Positions 31,797-41,302 of a DNA stretch of 64,000 nucleotides are shown here, piece by piece (position 1 is the stretch's first letter; every line of letters starts with the position of its first letter). A program made the position numbers and the translations under genes. The notes under the pieces were generated by a model. It made no database searches and had not been told where the DNA came from. It worked only from the letters and a program-made list of their open reading frames with translations. The DNA is from Candidatus Scybalocola faecavium (GTDB lineage: Bacteria; Bacillota; Clostridia; Lachnospirales; Lachnospiraceae): contig DVFP01000028.1 in assembly GCA_018713145.1 (NCBI GenBank), positions 1-64,000 on the forward strand, given 5' to 3'.

Positions 31797-31831
31797 TTAC
31801 CCATTACTCGCAGAGCGCGCAGCAGCGATCA

Positions 31832-33562
31832 TTATCCCGGCGCCGTTCCCCCATCCATCCGGATCACATCTTCCGCAATACCCATGGTGGATGCCCGGTG
31901 GGAAACAAGGATAATGGTCTTTCCTTCTTTTTCCTCATTCAGGCTCTTTAAAATGATCCCTTCATTCAGGCTGTCAATATTGCTGGTAGGCTCATCTAAA
32001 AGGATCACCGGGCTGTTATGGAGAAATGCCCGGGCAATACCGATCCGCTGGCGTTCGCCTCCGGAAATGCTCTCACCCAGTTCTGACAGCTTTGTGTCAT
32101 AGCCCTGGGGCAGGGACTGGATAAAATCATGGATCGACGCCTTTTTCGCCGCCTCTATGACCATTTCCCGGGTGGCATGTTCATCTGCCACTTTAATGTT
32201 ATTTTCAATGGTGTCATGAAAGAGAAACGTTTCCTGGGTCACATAAGAAATGTGGCGGCGCAAAGCCCTGGTATTGATCTGATCCACCTTTTGTCCGCCG
32301 TAGGCAATGGTCCCCGAGTCTGTCTCATAAAAGCGCATCAGCAGCTTTAAAAGGGTAGACTTTCCGCAGCCGCTTTTCCCCAGGATCCCGTGGATCATTC
32401 CCGGTTTAAAGGTATGGGTAAAATCTTTCAGCACCCCTAAAGCTTTGGAATCCTCTTTGCCATAACTGCCTTCCATGGCAGGAGCCCCAATTTGAGCCTC
32501 TTTGTCTTCAGGATAGGCAAAGGATACATTTTCACAATCTATATCTCCGTCACAAAGATCCCTTTTTCCTGTAATGTCTGACACTAAAGGTTCTTCCTCC
32601 AAAAGATCCAGCACCCGGTTTCCTGCTGCCAGGGTCTGGTTCAGGTTATTAGATAAAGATGACAGAGCCGCCGTAGGGCCAAAGGAGCTCATTATGGCAA
32701 TCACGGCAACGATTCCCTCCGCTCCATCCATCTGACCTTTCATCACCAGAGCGCCGCACAAACAGGCCATGATCACACCGGCAGCAAGGATCACCCAGTC
32801 GGTTCCGATTTTCTGGACATTTTCCCTGTCTTTTAGCTGTTTTGAAACCCTTTCAAGACAGCGGGTCTTTTTATCCATATCTTCCATCCGGTCTTTTTGC
32901 CGTCCGTACTGAAGGATCTCATCCAGACCGTAAAGATTATCAAGAACCCCGGTATTCAGCTTGCCAAACAGGTTCCGGTAAGTCAGTCCTAACCTCTGGC
33001 CTCCCCGGCCGTTGATCACCGGAATGACCAGGCCTACAATAAGGTAAAACACTGTCCCGGCCACACCCGCCAAAGGGTGAAGACCAGCCAGAAAAAGGAT
33101 CATGACCACGGAGGTGATCACCGCAATGGCAATAGGGGAAATGGTATGGGCGTAAAATACTTCTAAAAGCTCAATATCGCTTGTAATAATGGAAATAAGA
33201 TTTCCTTTTTCGCTGCCGTCAAGCTTTGCGGGAGCCAGGCGCCGCAGAGCGGCAAACACTTTATGGCGGATCCGGGCCAGCAGCTTAAAGGCGATAAAAT
33301 GATTGCTGGCCTGCTCCCCGTAGCGCAAGATCCCTCGGGCTACAGCAAAGGCGATGATCAGGGCAAAGATCACCCCAAGGTTTCCCTGCCAGGCGCCGGC
33401 AGCGGTAAGAAGGCCATAACCTCCCAAAACCGTAATAAATGTGGCCATAAGATTTCCCGCGCATCCCATAAGGATGGCCAGGGCCATAAATCCCAAAAGG
33501 GGCCGGATCATACCGATCAGCCCGGCCATAACTTTGATGCCGCTTCTTGTTCTTTGATTCAT
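31832..33562 (-). CDS. ABC exporter ATPase/permease (CydC-like half)
   Basis: Walker A GKSGCGKST, SGGERQRIGIARAFLHNSPVILLDEPTSNID. Confidence 0.9.
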   Translation of the reverse strand: MNQRTRSGIKVMAGLIGMIRPLLGFMALAILMGCAGNLMATFITVLGGYGLLTAAGAWQGNLGVIFALIIAFAVARGILRYGEQASNHFIAFKLLARIRHKVFAALRRLAPAKLDGSEKGNLISIITSDIELLEVFYAHTISPIAIAVITSVVMILFLAGLHPLAGVAGTVFYLIVGLVIPVINGRGGQRLGLTYRNLFGKLNTGVLDNLYGLDEILQYGRQKDRMEDMDKKTRCLERVSKQLKDRENVQKIGTDWVILAAGVIMACLCGALVMKGQMDGAEGIVAVIAIMSSFGPTAALSSLSNNLNQTLAAGNRVLDLLEEEPLVSDITGKRDLCDGDIDCENVSFAYPEDKEAQIGAPAMEGSYGKEDSKALGVLKDFTHTFKPGMIHGILGKSGCGKSTLLKLLMRFYETDSGTIAYGGQKVDQINTRALRRHISYVTQETFLFHDTIENNIKVADEHATREMVIEAAKKASIHDFIQSLPQGYDTKLSELGESISGGERQRIGIARAFLHNSPVILLDEPTSNIDSLNEGIILKSLNEEKEGKTIILVSHRASTMGIAEDVIRMDGGTAPG

Positions 33563-35295
33563 AATCCTGCCCCCTTTCCGGAATAATTTTCAAGCTGCTT
33601 CTGCCGGGTATAAAGCTGACTGTAATACCCGCCGGAAGCCATAAGGGTCTTATGATCTCCCTGCTGGAGGATACGGCCCTGCTCCAGCACAAGGATGTTG
33701 TCCGCATGGACCACATTAGCCAGGCGATGAGAAATAAGGATCACGGTCTTTGTCTTTGCCAGGTCCTCGATCACTTCCATGATCTTATTTTCACTTTCCA
33801 CATCAATATTTGAAGTTGCTTCATCAAAAATATAAATATCACTGTCGTGAAGTATGGCTCTGGCCAGGCACAGCCGCTGCTTCTGTCCCCCGGAAAGGTT
33901 GGCAGCCTTTTCCTCCACAACCATAGACAGGCCCCCTTTTTCCATGATGGTATCATAAAGATCCACTTTTCTGAGAGCGTCAAGAAGCATTTTTTCATCT
34001 GCCTGGTCATTTCCCATGCGCAGGTTTTCCTCCACTGTGGTGCCAAACAGGTAGCTGTCATGGCAGATCCGGGTGATCTTTTGATACAGGCTGTCCTCCC
34101 GGATATTTTCCAGAGGAATGCCGCCGACGCAAATCCTGCCCTCATACCCGGACATATTTTTCATAACAAGGGAGGCTGTAGTACTCTTTCCGCACCCGGA
34201 AACGCCAACCAAAGCGGTAAAGGAACGGGCAGGCACGGTAAAGGAAATATGATGAAGGACTTTCTTATCCCTTGTGTAACCAAAAGACACGTCCTTAAAA
34301 GTAATATCCGAAGCTTTGATCTCAGTTTCATGGCCGACCTTCGGCACCTGCCGGTCTAAAAGGGCAAAAATCTTATTGGCCGCCGCATTTCCATTCATGG
34401 CAATATGGAAAAATGATCCTAAAAGGCGCAGGGGCAGGAAAAATTCCGCGGAAACAAGAATAATGAAAATACACTGTTCCAGGGAAATCCGTCCGCCAGA
34501 ATATTCCAAAATTCCCAGGATAATGCCAATGGCGGATCCGCCGTAAGCCACCAAGTCCATAACGCTGATGGAATTTAGCTGCATGATGAGCACACGCATA
34601 GTGACCCGGCGGAAATTTTCTGATTCTTCATCCATTTTTTTAGCGTACCGCTCATCTGCCTGATAAATCTTAAGGGTAGTCAACCCCTGGAGATTTTCCA
34701 GAAAACAGTCCCCAAGCTGAGTATAAGATCCCCAGTATTTAGCCAGCATCTTTTTTGCAAACTTCTGCACAGCCACTATAGATACGGGAATTAAAGGCAC
34801 GCAGATCAAAAGCACTAAAGCTACTTTAAGGCTCATAGTCCCAACAAGGACAAACAAGGTCAGCGGGGCAAGTAGACTGTAGAAAAACTGAGGCACGTAT
34901 TTTCCAAAATAAATCTCCAGCTGCTCCACGCCCTCTGTGCTGATCTGGACCGCCTCAGAGGTGGCGATGTGTTCCCGGTAACCGGCCCCAAGGGCCATGA
35001 GCTTTTCATAAATTTTCTGCCGCAGCCCCTGCTTTACCCGGGTGGAGGCGGCGTAGGACATTTTACTGTTCATAGTATTCATCACCCCTCGAAGGATGAG
35101 AACACCGGCGCAGATGCCCCCAAGACAGACCATATCCGAAACCATGACCTGGTTTTTAAGCATCTTTCCAAGAAAGGATGCCACAAAGGAAATCAAAACT
35201 ACATTAGCCACAAGGAGGACCCACTGGGTGGCAACCATGCCGGCCACATATTTTTGATTTTCCTTAAATTCTTTCATCAGTCGTTTGTTAAACAT
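33559..35295 (-). CDS. ABC exporter ATPase/permease (CydD-like half)
   Basis: Walker A GVSGCGKST, LSGGQKQRLCLARAILHDSDIYIFDEATSNID. Confidence 0.9.
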   Translation of the reverse strand: MFNKRLMKEFKENQKYVAGMVATQWVLLVANVVLISFVASFLGKMLKNQVMVSDMVCLGGICAGVLILRGVMNTMNSKMSYAASTRVKQGLRQKIYEKLMALGAGYREHIATSEAVQISTEGVEQLEIYFGKYVPQFFYSLLAPLTLFVLVGTMSLKVALVLLICVPLIPVSIVAVQKFAKKMLAKYWGSYTQLGDCFLENLQGLTTLKIYQADERYAKKMDEESENFRRVTMRVLIMQLNSISVMDLVAYGGSAIGIILGILEYSGGRISLEQCIFIILVSAEFFLPLRLLGSFFHIAMNGNAAANKIFALLDRQVPKVGHETEIKASDITFKDVSFGYTRDKKVLHHISFTVPARSFTALVGVSGCGKSTTASLVMKNMSGYEGRICVGGIPLENIREDSLYQKITRICHDSYLFGTTVEENLRMGNDQADEKMLLDALRKVDLYDTIMEKGGLSMVVEEKAANLSGGQKQRLCLARAILHDSDIYIFDEATSNIDVESENKIMEVIEDLAKTKTVILISHRLANVVHADNILVLEQGRILQQGDHKTLMASGGYYSQLYTRQKQLENYSGKGAGL

Positions 35296-35346
35296 AAAGT
35301 TCTCCTTATATAAGGGATGTCATCCATCCGGCATCCCTTGGGGATT

Positions 35347-35799
35347 TTACTGCGGTTTATCAGGGGACCCGTTACGGGATTTTTTCTTATTTTCCAGGGT
35401 CACCTTTATATGGCGCAGGGCCATGACCGGATGGACAAAAAGCATCCGGGGACCGGCATAACGCATGACCTTCCGCACCTGCTCCTGCATTTCTTTAGAA
35501 TAACAGTGGACCTTACAGGCGCTGCAGAAAGTCTTTTCAGCCATAAAAGGACACCGGTCTGTGCGCATATTGGCATAATCCAGAAGCTTTTTACATTCCG
35601 GACACAGGCTTCTTGATTGATCCGCTCTTTTATGGCCAATTCCGTGACAGTAAATACGGACCATTATTTCCATGGTCCGTTTTTCCTGTTCTCTCTTTTT
35701 GGCAATTTCCGGTGTATCAGTCACCTTTGACCACCTCCCTGGCTGGTTTGGCAGTCCGGACTTTAAAGGCAAAGTAATAAAAATGGAACATTGCCACAA
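35347..35799 (-). CDS. Nitrous oxide-stimulated promoter family protein
   Basis: Cys-rich LCPECKKLLDYANMRTDRCPFMAEKTFCSACKVHCYSKEMQEQVRKVMRYAGPRM. Confidence 0.8.
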   Translation of the reverse strand: MWQCSIFITLPLKSGLPNQPGRWSKVTDTPEIAKKREQEKRTMEIMVRIYCHGIGHKRADQSRSLCPECKKLLDYANMRTDRCPFMAEKTFCSACKVHCYSKEMQEQVRKVMRYAGPRMLFVHPVMALRHIKVTLENKKKSRNGSPDKPQ

Positions 35800-36115
35800 A
35801 GAAGATAATGACTTTTACATACCATATCGGTACTAAAATAAAGCTTACACTAAAAATAATAAATAAAGTAATCATGGTTTTGATCTTAGAGCTTTTGTCC
35901 ATGGCTTTCTTTCCCATGGCCGGCACCACATATTTTTCATACAGCGAGGTTTTAATAAACCACTGATGGAACTTTTCTGAGCCTTTGGCAAACAGCACGG
36001 CCGTCAAAATAAGAAACGGCGTTGCCGGGAGCACTGGCAGGATAATCCCTACAACGCCCAGGCCGATACATAAAAATCCAAGTCCGATACAAATACCATT
36101 GATAATCTTTTTCAT
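35717..36115 (-). CDS. DUF454 (YbaN) family inner membrane protein
   Basis: GVVGIILPVLPATPFLILTAVLFAKGSEKFHQWF. Confidence 0.88.
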   Translation of the reverse strand: MKKIINGICIGLGFLCIGLGVVGIILPVLPATPFLILTAVLFAKGSEKFHQWFIKTSLYEKYVVPAMGKKAMDKSSKIKTMITLFIIFSVSFILVPIWYVKVIIFFVAMFHFYYFAFKVRTAKPAREVVKGD

Positions 36116-36648
36116 ACTTCCCTTCTTTCCTGATTAACGTCACAGTCACATGGTTTAATAGTGACAGATACAAGTTTCTGATCTTTAGCGTAGCCGCAGG
36201 CCTGAAGACCTTCCTGAACCACCTTGTTCCACATTTTTGCAGATAAATGATAGGTGGTGTCATCATCCAGCACAACGGTACATGCGTCTTCCATGGCACA
36301 TTCTGAGGAGTAAGCTACCCGGTACATATTTTTCCGGCTGATGGCGCCGATTTCTTCCAGGGCATTGATCATACGGTAAACAGTAGCTGTGCCGATTTTG
36401 TGGTCGATCTTTGATGCTTTATAAAAAATCTCCTTACAGCTGGAGCATTCATTTTCCAGAATAATATCCAGAAGCATAAGGCGTTGTTTTGTAATACGTC
36501 CGCCATGGGCTTTTAATTTTTCTATGATCATCTCCTTCTGCATTTGGGTCCGGCGGTATTCCTTACCGCTGCAGCAGTCTTTTGTCACACCATTTGCCTG
36601 ATGACACCCTGGCATATTTATCATCTCCTTTTTTCCGGCCGTCAGCAA
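36112..36648 (-). CDS. Fur-family-like regulator with divergent metal-binding region
   Basis: Winged-helix ITKQRLMLLDIILENECSSCKEIFYKASKIDHKIGTATVYRMINALEEIGAI; lacks a canonical HHDH motif. Confidence 0.75.
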   Translation of the reverse strand: MLTAGKKEMINMPGCHQANGVTKDCCSGKEYRRTQMQKEMIIEKLKAHGGRITKQRLMLLDIILENECSSCKEIFYKASKIDHKIGTATVYRMINALEEIGAISRKNMYRVAYSSECAMEDACTVVLDDDTTYHLSAKMWNKVVQEGLQACGYAKDQKLVSVTIKPCDCDVNQERREV

Positions 36649-36830
36649 AAGACGGCTATTGCCTTAAGCGCTCCTGGCAGATAGATCGCTGATCTATAAC
36701 GGGTAACATCCCTCCACTAAGCTCGAGCTGCGCCGCTTTGCGCCTTGCTCTCCCTAAGGGTCGGGATGTGCGTTCGCACTAACCTCAGCCTGCGCCTTCG
36801 GCTTGGCTTCGCTAAGTGCTCACAGCAAAA

Positions 36831-36856
36831 GCCTGCACGTGTTTTTTAGTGCAGGC
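36831..36856 (-). terminator. feoB terminator hairpin
   Basis: GCCTGCAC/GTGCAGGC stem followed by TTTT on the minus strand. Confidence 0.6.
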
Positions 36857-36863
36857 TTGTTGT

Positions 36864-39053
36864 TTATTTTACCTTGGCCATAGCCTTGGCACTTACATTT
36901 AATGTTTTACTTTCTTTATACGGTCTGAACAGTAAGTACAGGAAGCCGATGACTAACAGGAAGGCTACAACTGTCCAAAGTCCAAAGGAACCTGTGGTGA
37001 CCAGTGTTCCGATCTGGTATACGCAGAGGGAAACCACATAGGCCAGCAGCGTCTGATAACCGATGGCAAACCAGAACCATTTTCCGCTGTTCATCTCTCT
37101 TTTAATAGCGCCCATAGCCGCGAAGCAAGGCGCGCACAGAAGGTTAAAGGTCAGGAAGGAATACGCTGCTACAGCAGACATGCTTCCGGCAAGTGTTCCC
37201 CAGTATTCGGCGCCGTCTTCTGCCACTTCCGCGAATCCAAACAGGATACCGAAGGTACCAACCACGTTTTCTTTGGCCACAAGACCTGTAATGGCAGCCA
37301 CAGCAGATCTCCAGTCGCCCCAGCCCAGGGGGATAAAGAGCCATGCAATAGCATTTCCGATGGTTGCCAGGATACTGTGATCCAGTTCCATATCCTCAAG
37401 CATACGGAACTGTCCGTCTACCCAGCCGAAATAGGTTGTAAACCATACAACGATCGTGGAAAGGAGGATAATGGTACCGGCCTTTTTAATAAAGGACCAG
37501 CCACGCTCCCACATGCTGCGGAGCACATTGCCTACCGTTGGCCAGTGATATGCAGGAAGCTCCATAACGAAGGGCGCCGGATCTCCGGCAAACATTTTTG
37601 TTTTCTTTAAAATAATACCAGAGCAGATAATCGCCGCGATACCTACAAAGTAAGCGCTTGGAGCTACCCACCACGCGCCGCCGAACAATGCGCCTGCAAT
37701 CAACGCAATGATTGGAAGCTTAGCGCCGCAGGGAATAAATGTAGTGGTCATAATGGTCATCTTACGATCCCGGTCATTTTCAATAGTACGGGAGGCCATG
37801 ATTCCGGGAACACCGCAGCCGCTGCCGATAAGCATTGGGATAAAGGATTTACCGGAAAGTCCGAACTTGCGGAAGATCCTGTCCATGATAAACGCGACTC
37901 TGGCCATATAACCGCAGGATTCTAAAAATGCCAGGAAGATGAAAAGGACAAGCATCTGAGGCACGAATCCGAGAACCGCGCCAACACCGGCAACAATACC
38001 GTCAAGGATCAGACCCTGGAGCCAGGCGGCACAGCCAATGGCCTCAAGGGCATTGCCGATAATCACCGGAATACCGGGAACATAAATGCTTTCAATGCCA
38101 AATAAATGCCATCCGTCACCAAACAATCCGTCATTGGCCCAGTCGGTGGCCCATGTACCTACCGTGGATACGGACACATAGTACACAATGACCATAACAA
38201 CAGCAAAGATAGGCAGGGCCAGGAACCGGTCTGTTACAACACGGTCGATCTTATCGGAAACGGTAAGTTTTTCCTTGGTCTGCACCTTTGTATAGCACTC
38301 ATCAATAATGGAAGAAATATAGGTGTATCTTTCATTGGTAATGATACTTTCTGTATCATCATCCATTTCCTTCTCAATATATTTTATTTCATCGCTTACG
38401 TCCGGTGCCTGTTTCATCTCCATACCGATCTTGTCGTCTTTTTCCAGAAGTTTAATCGCAAAGAAACGTTTCTGCTCTTCCGGAACATCGCTTCCGATCT
38501 TGGCTTCCACAGAATCAAGGACATCCTCAACCTCAGGGCTGAACTTGTGGACCGAAGGCACCGCGGTTTTATTTTTGGCAACACTGACAGCCTTTTCGGC
38601 AGCTTCTTTAATACCTGTGCCCTTTAAAGCGGAGATTTCCACAACCTCGCAGCCAAGCTTTTGTTTCAGCTTGTCAATATGTATCTTATTGCCGCTTTTC
38701 TTTACAATATCCATCATATTTACAGCCATAACTACCGGGATCCCCAGTTCCATGAGCTGAGTGGATAAATAAAGATTTCGCTCAATATTTGTACCGTCTA
38801 CAATATTTAAAATAGCATCCGGTCTTTCATTAATCAGGTAATTTCTTGCCACAACCTCTTCCAGTGTATATGGAGAAAGGGAATAAATACCCGGAAGGTC
38901 CATAATGGTTACATCCTTATGGCCTTTCAGCTTACCTTCCTTCTTTTCCACCGTAACGCCGGGCCAGTTGCCGACAAACTGGTTGGAACCAGTCAGCGCA
39001 TTAAACAATGTTGTCTTACCACAGTTTGGATTGCCCGCTAACGCAATTTTCAT
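36864..39053 (-). CDS. feoB: Ferrous iron transport protein B
   Basis: N-terminal G domain ALAGNPNCGKTTLFNALTG, DLPGIYSLSPYTLEEVVARNYL, paired nucleoside-recognition (Gate) membrane domains. Confidence 0.97.
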   Translation of the reverse strand: MKIALAGNPNCGKTTLFNALTGSNQFVGNWPGVTVEKKEGKLKGHKDVTIMDLPGIYSLSPYTLEEVVARNYLINERPDAILNIVDGTNIERNLYLSTQLMELGIPVVMAVNMMDIVKKSGNKIHIDKLKQKLGCEVVEISALKGTGIKEAAEKAVSVAKNKTAVPSVHKFSPEVEDVLDSVEAKIGSDVPEEQKRFFAIKLLEKDDKIGMEMKQAPDVSDEIKYIEKEMDDDTESIITNERYTYISSIIDECYTKVQTKEKLTVSDKIDRVVTDRFLALPIFAVVMVIVYYVSVSTVGTWATDWANDGLFGDGWHLFGIESIYVPGIPVIIGNALEAIGCAAWLQGLILDGIVAGVGAVLGFVPQMLVLFIFLAFLESCGYMARVAFIMDRIFRKFGLSGKSFIPMLIGSGCGVPGIMASRTIENDRDRKMTIMTTTFIPCGAKLPIIALIAGALFGGAWWVAPSAYFVGIAAIICSGIILKKTKMFAGDPAPFVMELPAYHWPTVGNVLRSMWERGWSFIKKAGTIILLSTIVVWFTTYFGWVDGQFRMLEDMELDHSILATIGNAIAWLFIPLGWGDWRSAVAAITGLVAKENVVGTFGILFGFAEVAEDGAEYWGTLAGSMSAVAAYSFLTFNLLCAPCFAAMGAIKREMNSGKWFWFAIGYQTLLAYVVSLCVYQIGTLVTTGSFGLWTVVAFLLVIGFLYLLFRPYKESKTLNVSAKAMAKVK

Positions 39054-39134
39054 TTACTTTCCTACCTCTTTTCTGCCAATGGCATCATATATTTTTTCAA
39101 GTTCATTGTAGTGAACTTTACATTCATTTTTAGA

Positions 39135-39148
39135 TTAGTCTATACTAA
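39135..39148. promoter_or_regulatory. Palindromic operator TTAG-N6-CTAA upstream of feoB
   Basis: TTAGTCTATACTAA. Confidence 0.55.
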
Positions 39149-39186
39149 CCCACCTTGACAATGATACGTCACCATTGCTGATTGGT

Positions 39187-39417
39187 CTATTCAACCTGGA
39201 TCATCTCCGCATCTGCTTTTCGTACCGATAACTCATAACCTCTCACGGTAATCTCTATTGGGTCACCTAATGGAGCCACCTTGCGCACAAAAATCTCAAC
39301 GCCCTTAGTAATGCCCATATCCATAATGCGCCGCTTTACCGGGCCGTCGCCTGTCAGTTTTGTTACCTTTACGGTCTGACCGCAAGGAACCTGCTTTAAT
39401 GTTCTCATTTTTTGCAC
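39187..39417 (-). CDS. feoA: FeoA domain protein
   Basis: SH3-like: RRIMDMGITKGVEIFVRKVAPLGDPIEITVRGYELSVRKADA. Confidence 0.9.
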   Translation of the reverse strand: MQKMRTLKQVPCGQTVKVTKLTGDGPVKRRIMDMGITKGVEIFVRKVAPLGDPIEITVRGYELSVRKADAEMIQVE

Positions 39418-39420
39418 CTC

Positions 39421-39636
39421 TTATCCTACCATTATTTTATTAGCCATATCTTTACCAATAGCCACACGGGTATCTTTAATATTAACGATCAAATTTCCGC
39501 CAATCTCAGAAACCACAGTCACTACCGAACCAGCTACAAAACCAAGATTTTCCAGAAACCGCCGAGTTTCCTCCTTACCGCCTACTTTGCGGATCACAGT
39601 GTCCTCTCCGGTCTTTGCCAATGTTAAAGGCATCAT
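39421..39636 (-). CDS. feoA: FeoA domain protein (second copy)
   Basis: MPLTLAKTGEDTVIRKVGGKEETRRFLENLGFVAGSVVTVVSEIGGNLIVNIKDTRVAIGKDMANKIMV. Confidence 0.88.
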   Translation of the reverse strand: MMPLTLAKTGEDTVIRKVGGKEETRRFLENLGFVAGSVVTVVSEIGGNLIVNIKDTRVAIGKDMANKIMVG

Positions 39637-39675
39637 ATTTCATCTTCTTTCTTATTTGAAAATGTTAAAAGGTAT

Positions 39676-39690
39676 TGATAATCATTTTCA
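39676..39690. promoter_or_regulatory. Candidate Fur box upstream of feoA
   Basis: TGATAATCATTTTCA, 13 of 14 defined positions of TGATAATNATTATCA. Confidence 0.65.
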
Positions 39691-39708
39691 TTTCTTTCTC
39701 TTACAATG

Positions 39709-39724
39709 GTTAGTATATTCTAAC
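39709..39724. promoter_or_regulatory. Palindromic operator GTTAG-N6-CTAAC upstream of feoA
   Basis: GTTAGTATATTCTAAC. Confidence 0.6.
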
Positions 39725-40068
39725 ACCAGGAAAATGTCAATATCTGCTAATGATATTTTTTTTCATTTAGCAACAGGTCAGCCGGCACTTCTTTTTGGAA
39801 ACTTATGACGGTTTCTTTTACATTACTTACTCCAGCCATAAACCAGTTTATGGATAAGTAGATGTAATCAAGAAAAGAAAGGAAAAACACAATCCCCACG
39901 GAACCGGCAGTTGTGTCAAGAAATGTTTGTGAGATAGCAAGAATTTTGATATAATGGAGCAGGAACCCCAGAACTGGAAAAAAGGCAAGAATATCAGCCT
40001 GGAAATGCTGGTTTGTATTTGCATTACTCTGAATTATGGTATTTTGGATATAATTAAGTTGGAGCAAG

Positions 40069-40488
40069 ATGAAAACACTAGAAGATAGATACTGCTTTTA
40101 CAACGAGGAGATGGCAAAACAGGAGGTTTCTCCCTATTCAACATTTAAGATTGTTTCTACATTAGCAGGCTTGAATAATGGTGTTATTAAGGATAAAACA
40201 TCTACTATGAATTATAGTGGAGTTCAATATCCCAATCCAGAATGGAATACAAATTTGACTTTAGAGGAAGCCTTTCAAACATCTTGTATTTGGTATTTTC
40301 GCCAGGTTATAGATTCAGTAGGATATACTGAAATGCAAAATGAACTAAACGAGTTAGATTACGGCAATAAAGACCTTTCTGAATGGGAAGGGAGTAATAT
40401 CAATCCATATGAAGAATTAAATGGGTTTTGGTTAAATTCATCATTAAAAATATCTCCATTTGAACAAACAAAACTCTTTGATAGCTGA
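40069..40488 (+). pseudogene. Class D beta-lactamase / BlaR1 sensor-domain fragment
   Basis: SPYSTFKIVSTLAGLNNGVI (STFK), WNTNLTLEEAFQTSCIWYFRQVID, FWLNSSLKISPFEQTKL; truncated before a KTG-type motif and lacking a full N-terminus. Confidence 0.7.
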
Positions 40489-40702
40489 GAAGTTTGTCCA
40501 GTTTTCCTTGCAGCGGCTACTGCAGCTTATAGAAGAAAAAACCAGAGAAAACTTCTCCACTATAAAACAACCGTCAAAGCCCATGAGGACACCCCAGGCG
40601 TAATTGACACCGTTCTTTCCCAATACGCCGGATATATCCGCTACTTTTCCAAAGTACATGGGCAGATCGACGCCGAGGCTGGGGCGAACAGTAACCCCGA
40701 AT

Positions 40703-41302
40703 CTACTTAGTAAACGTTTGGATGGCCGAACTGTTGCTCTGCCGATCCGTATCCTCCCAATCCCTTTTTAAAATACTGTACACTGCCATATCACATACGC
40801 CGCTGGTATTTAACCCTGCCTGGCGCAGGATCCCCTCCCGGATCAGGCCGCATTTGATCATTACACCGCCGGAATGAGGATTAGCCACATCATGTCTTGC
40901 CTCGATCCGATTGACGCCAACCTGGTCAAACAGGAAGCGGATCACCCGGGCAAAAGCCTCGGAGGTTATCCCCTGATGCCACCATTTCCGGCCAATACAG
41001 TATCCTATATGAACGCACCGGATATTCTCCAGTACCCGTCCCACGCTAATATTTCCAATCGGCTCGCCATTATCCTTGAACTCAATGATCCATTGATAAA
41101 AATCCGGCTGGCTGTAATTTTCCTGAAGATAATGAATATATGCTTTTGAATCCTCAATACCTTGATGCCGGTTCCAGGTCAGGTATTTTGTTACCTCAGG
41201 ATCCCCGGTCCAGTTTTCAAACATTTTCTCAGCATCTGAAGTCTTTGCCTTTCTTAAAATGAGACGTTCCGTCTCCAGGGTTTGTGTTCCTAGATGATTC
41301 AT
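40703..41302 (-). CDS. GNAT family N-acetyltransferase (RimJ/RimL-like)
   Basis: MNHLGTQTLETERLILRKAKTSDAEKMFENWTGDPEVTKYLTW; start reset to the ATG following GGAGGAG. Confidence 0.9.
   Translation of the reverse strand: MNHLGTQTLETERLILRKAKTSDAEKMFENWTGDPEVTKYLTWNRHQGIEDSKAYIHYLQENYSQPDFYQWIIEFKDNGEPIGNISVGRVLENIRCVHIGYCIGRKWWHQGITSEAFARVIRFLFDQVGVNRIEARHDVANPHSGGVMIKCGLIREGILRQAGLNTSGVCDMAVYSILKRDWEDTDRQSNSSAIQTFTK

Noticed and set aside
36660-36830. GC-rich palindromic intergenic stretch between fur-like and feoB as a possible RNA gene
   Set aside because: Irregular short inverted repeats with no clear fold, tRNA or riboswitch consensus; could be an intergenic repeat but not supportable here.
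39747-40067. Minus-strand 106-aa ORF
   Set aside because: AT-rich, lacks a convincing ribosome site, overlaps the feoA regulatory region and resembles no family; probably chance.
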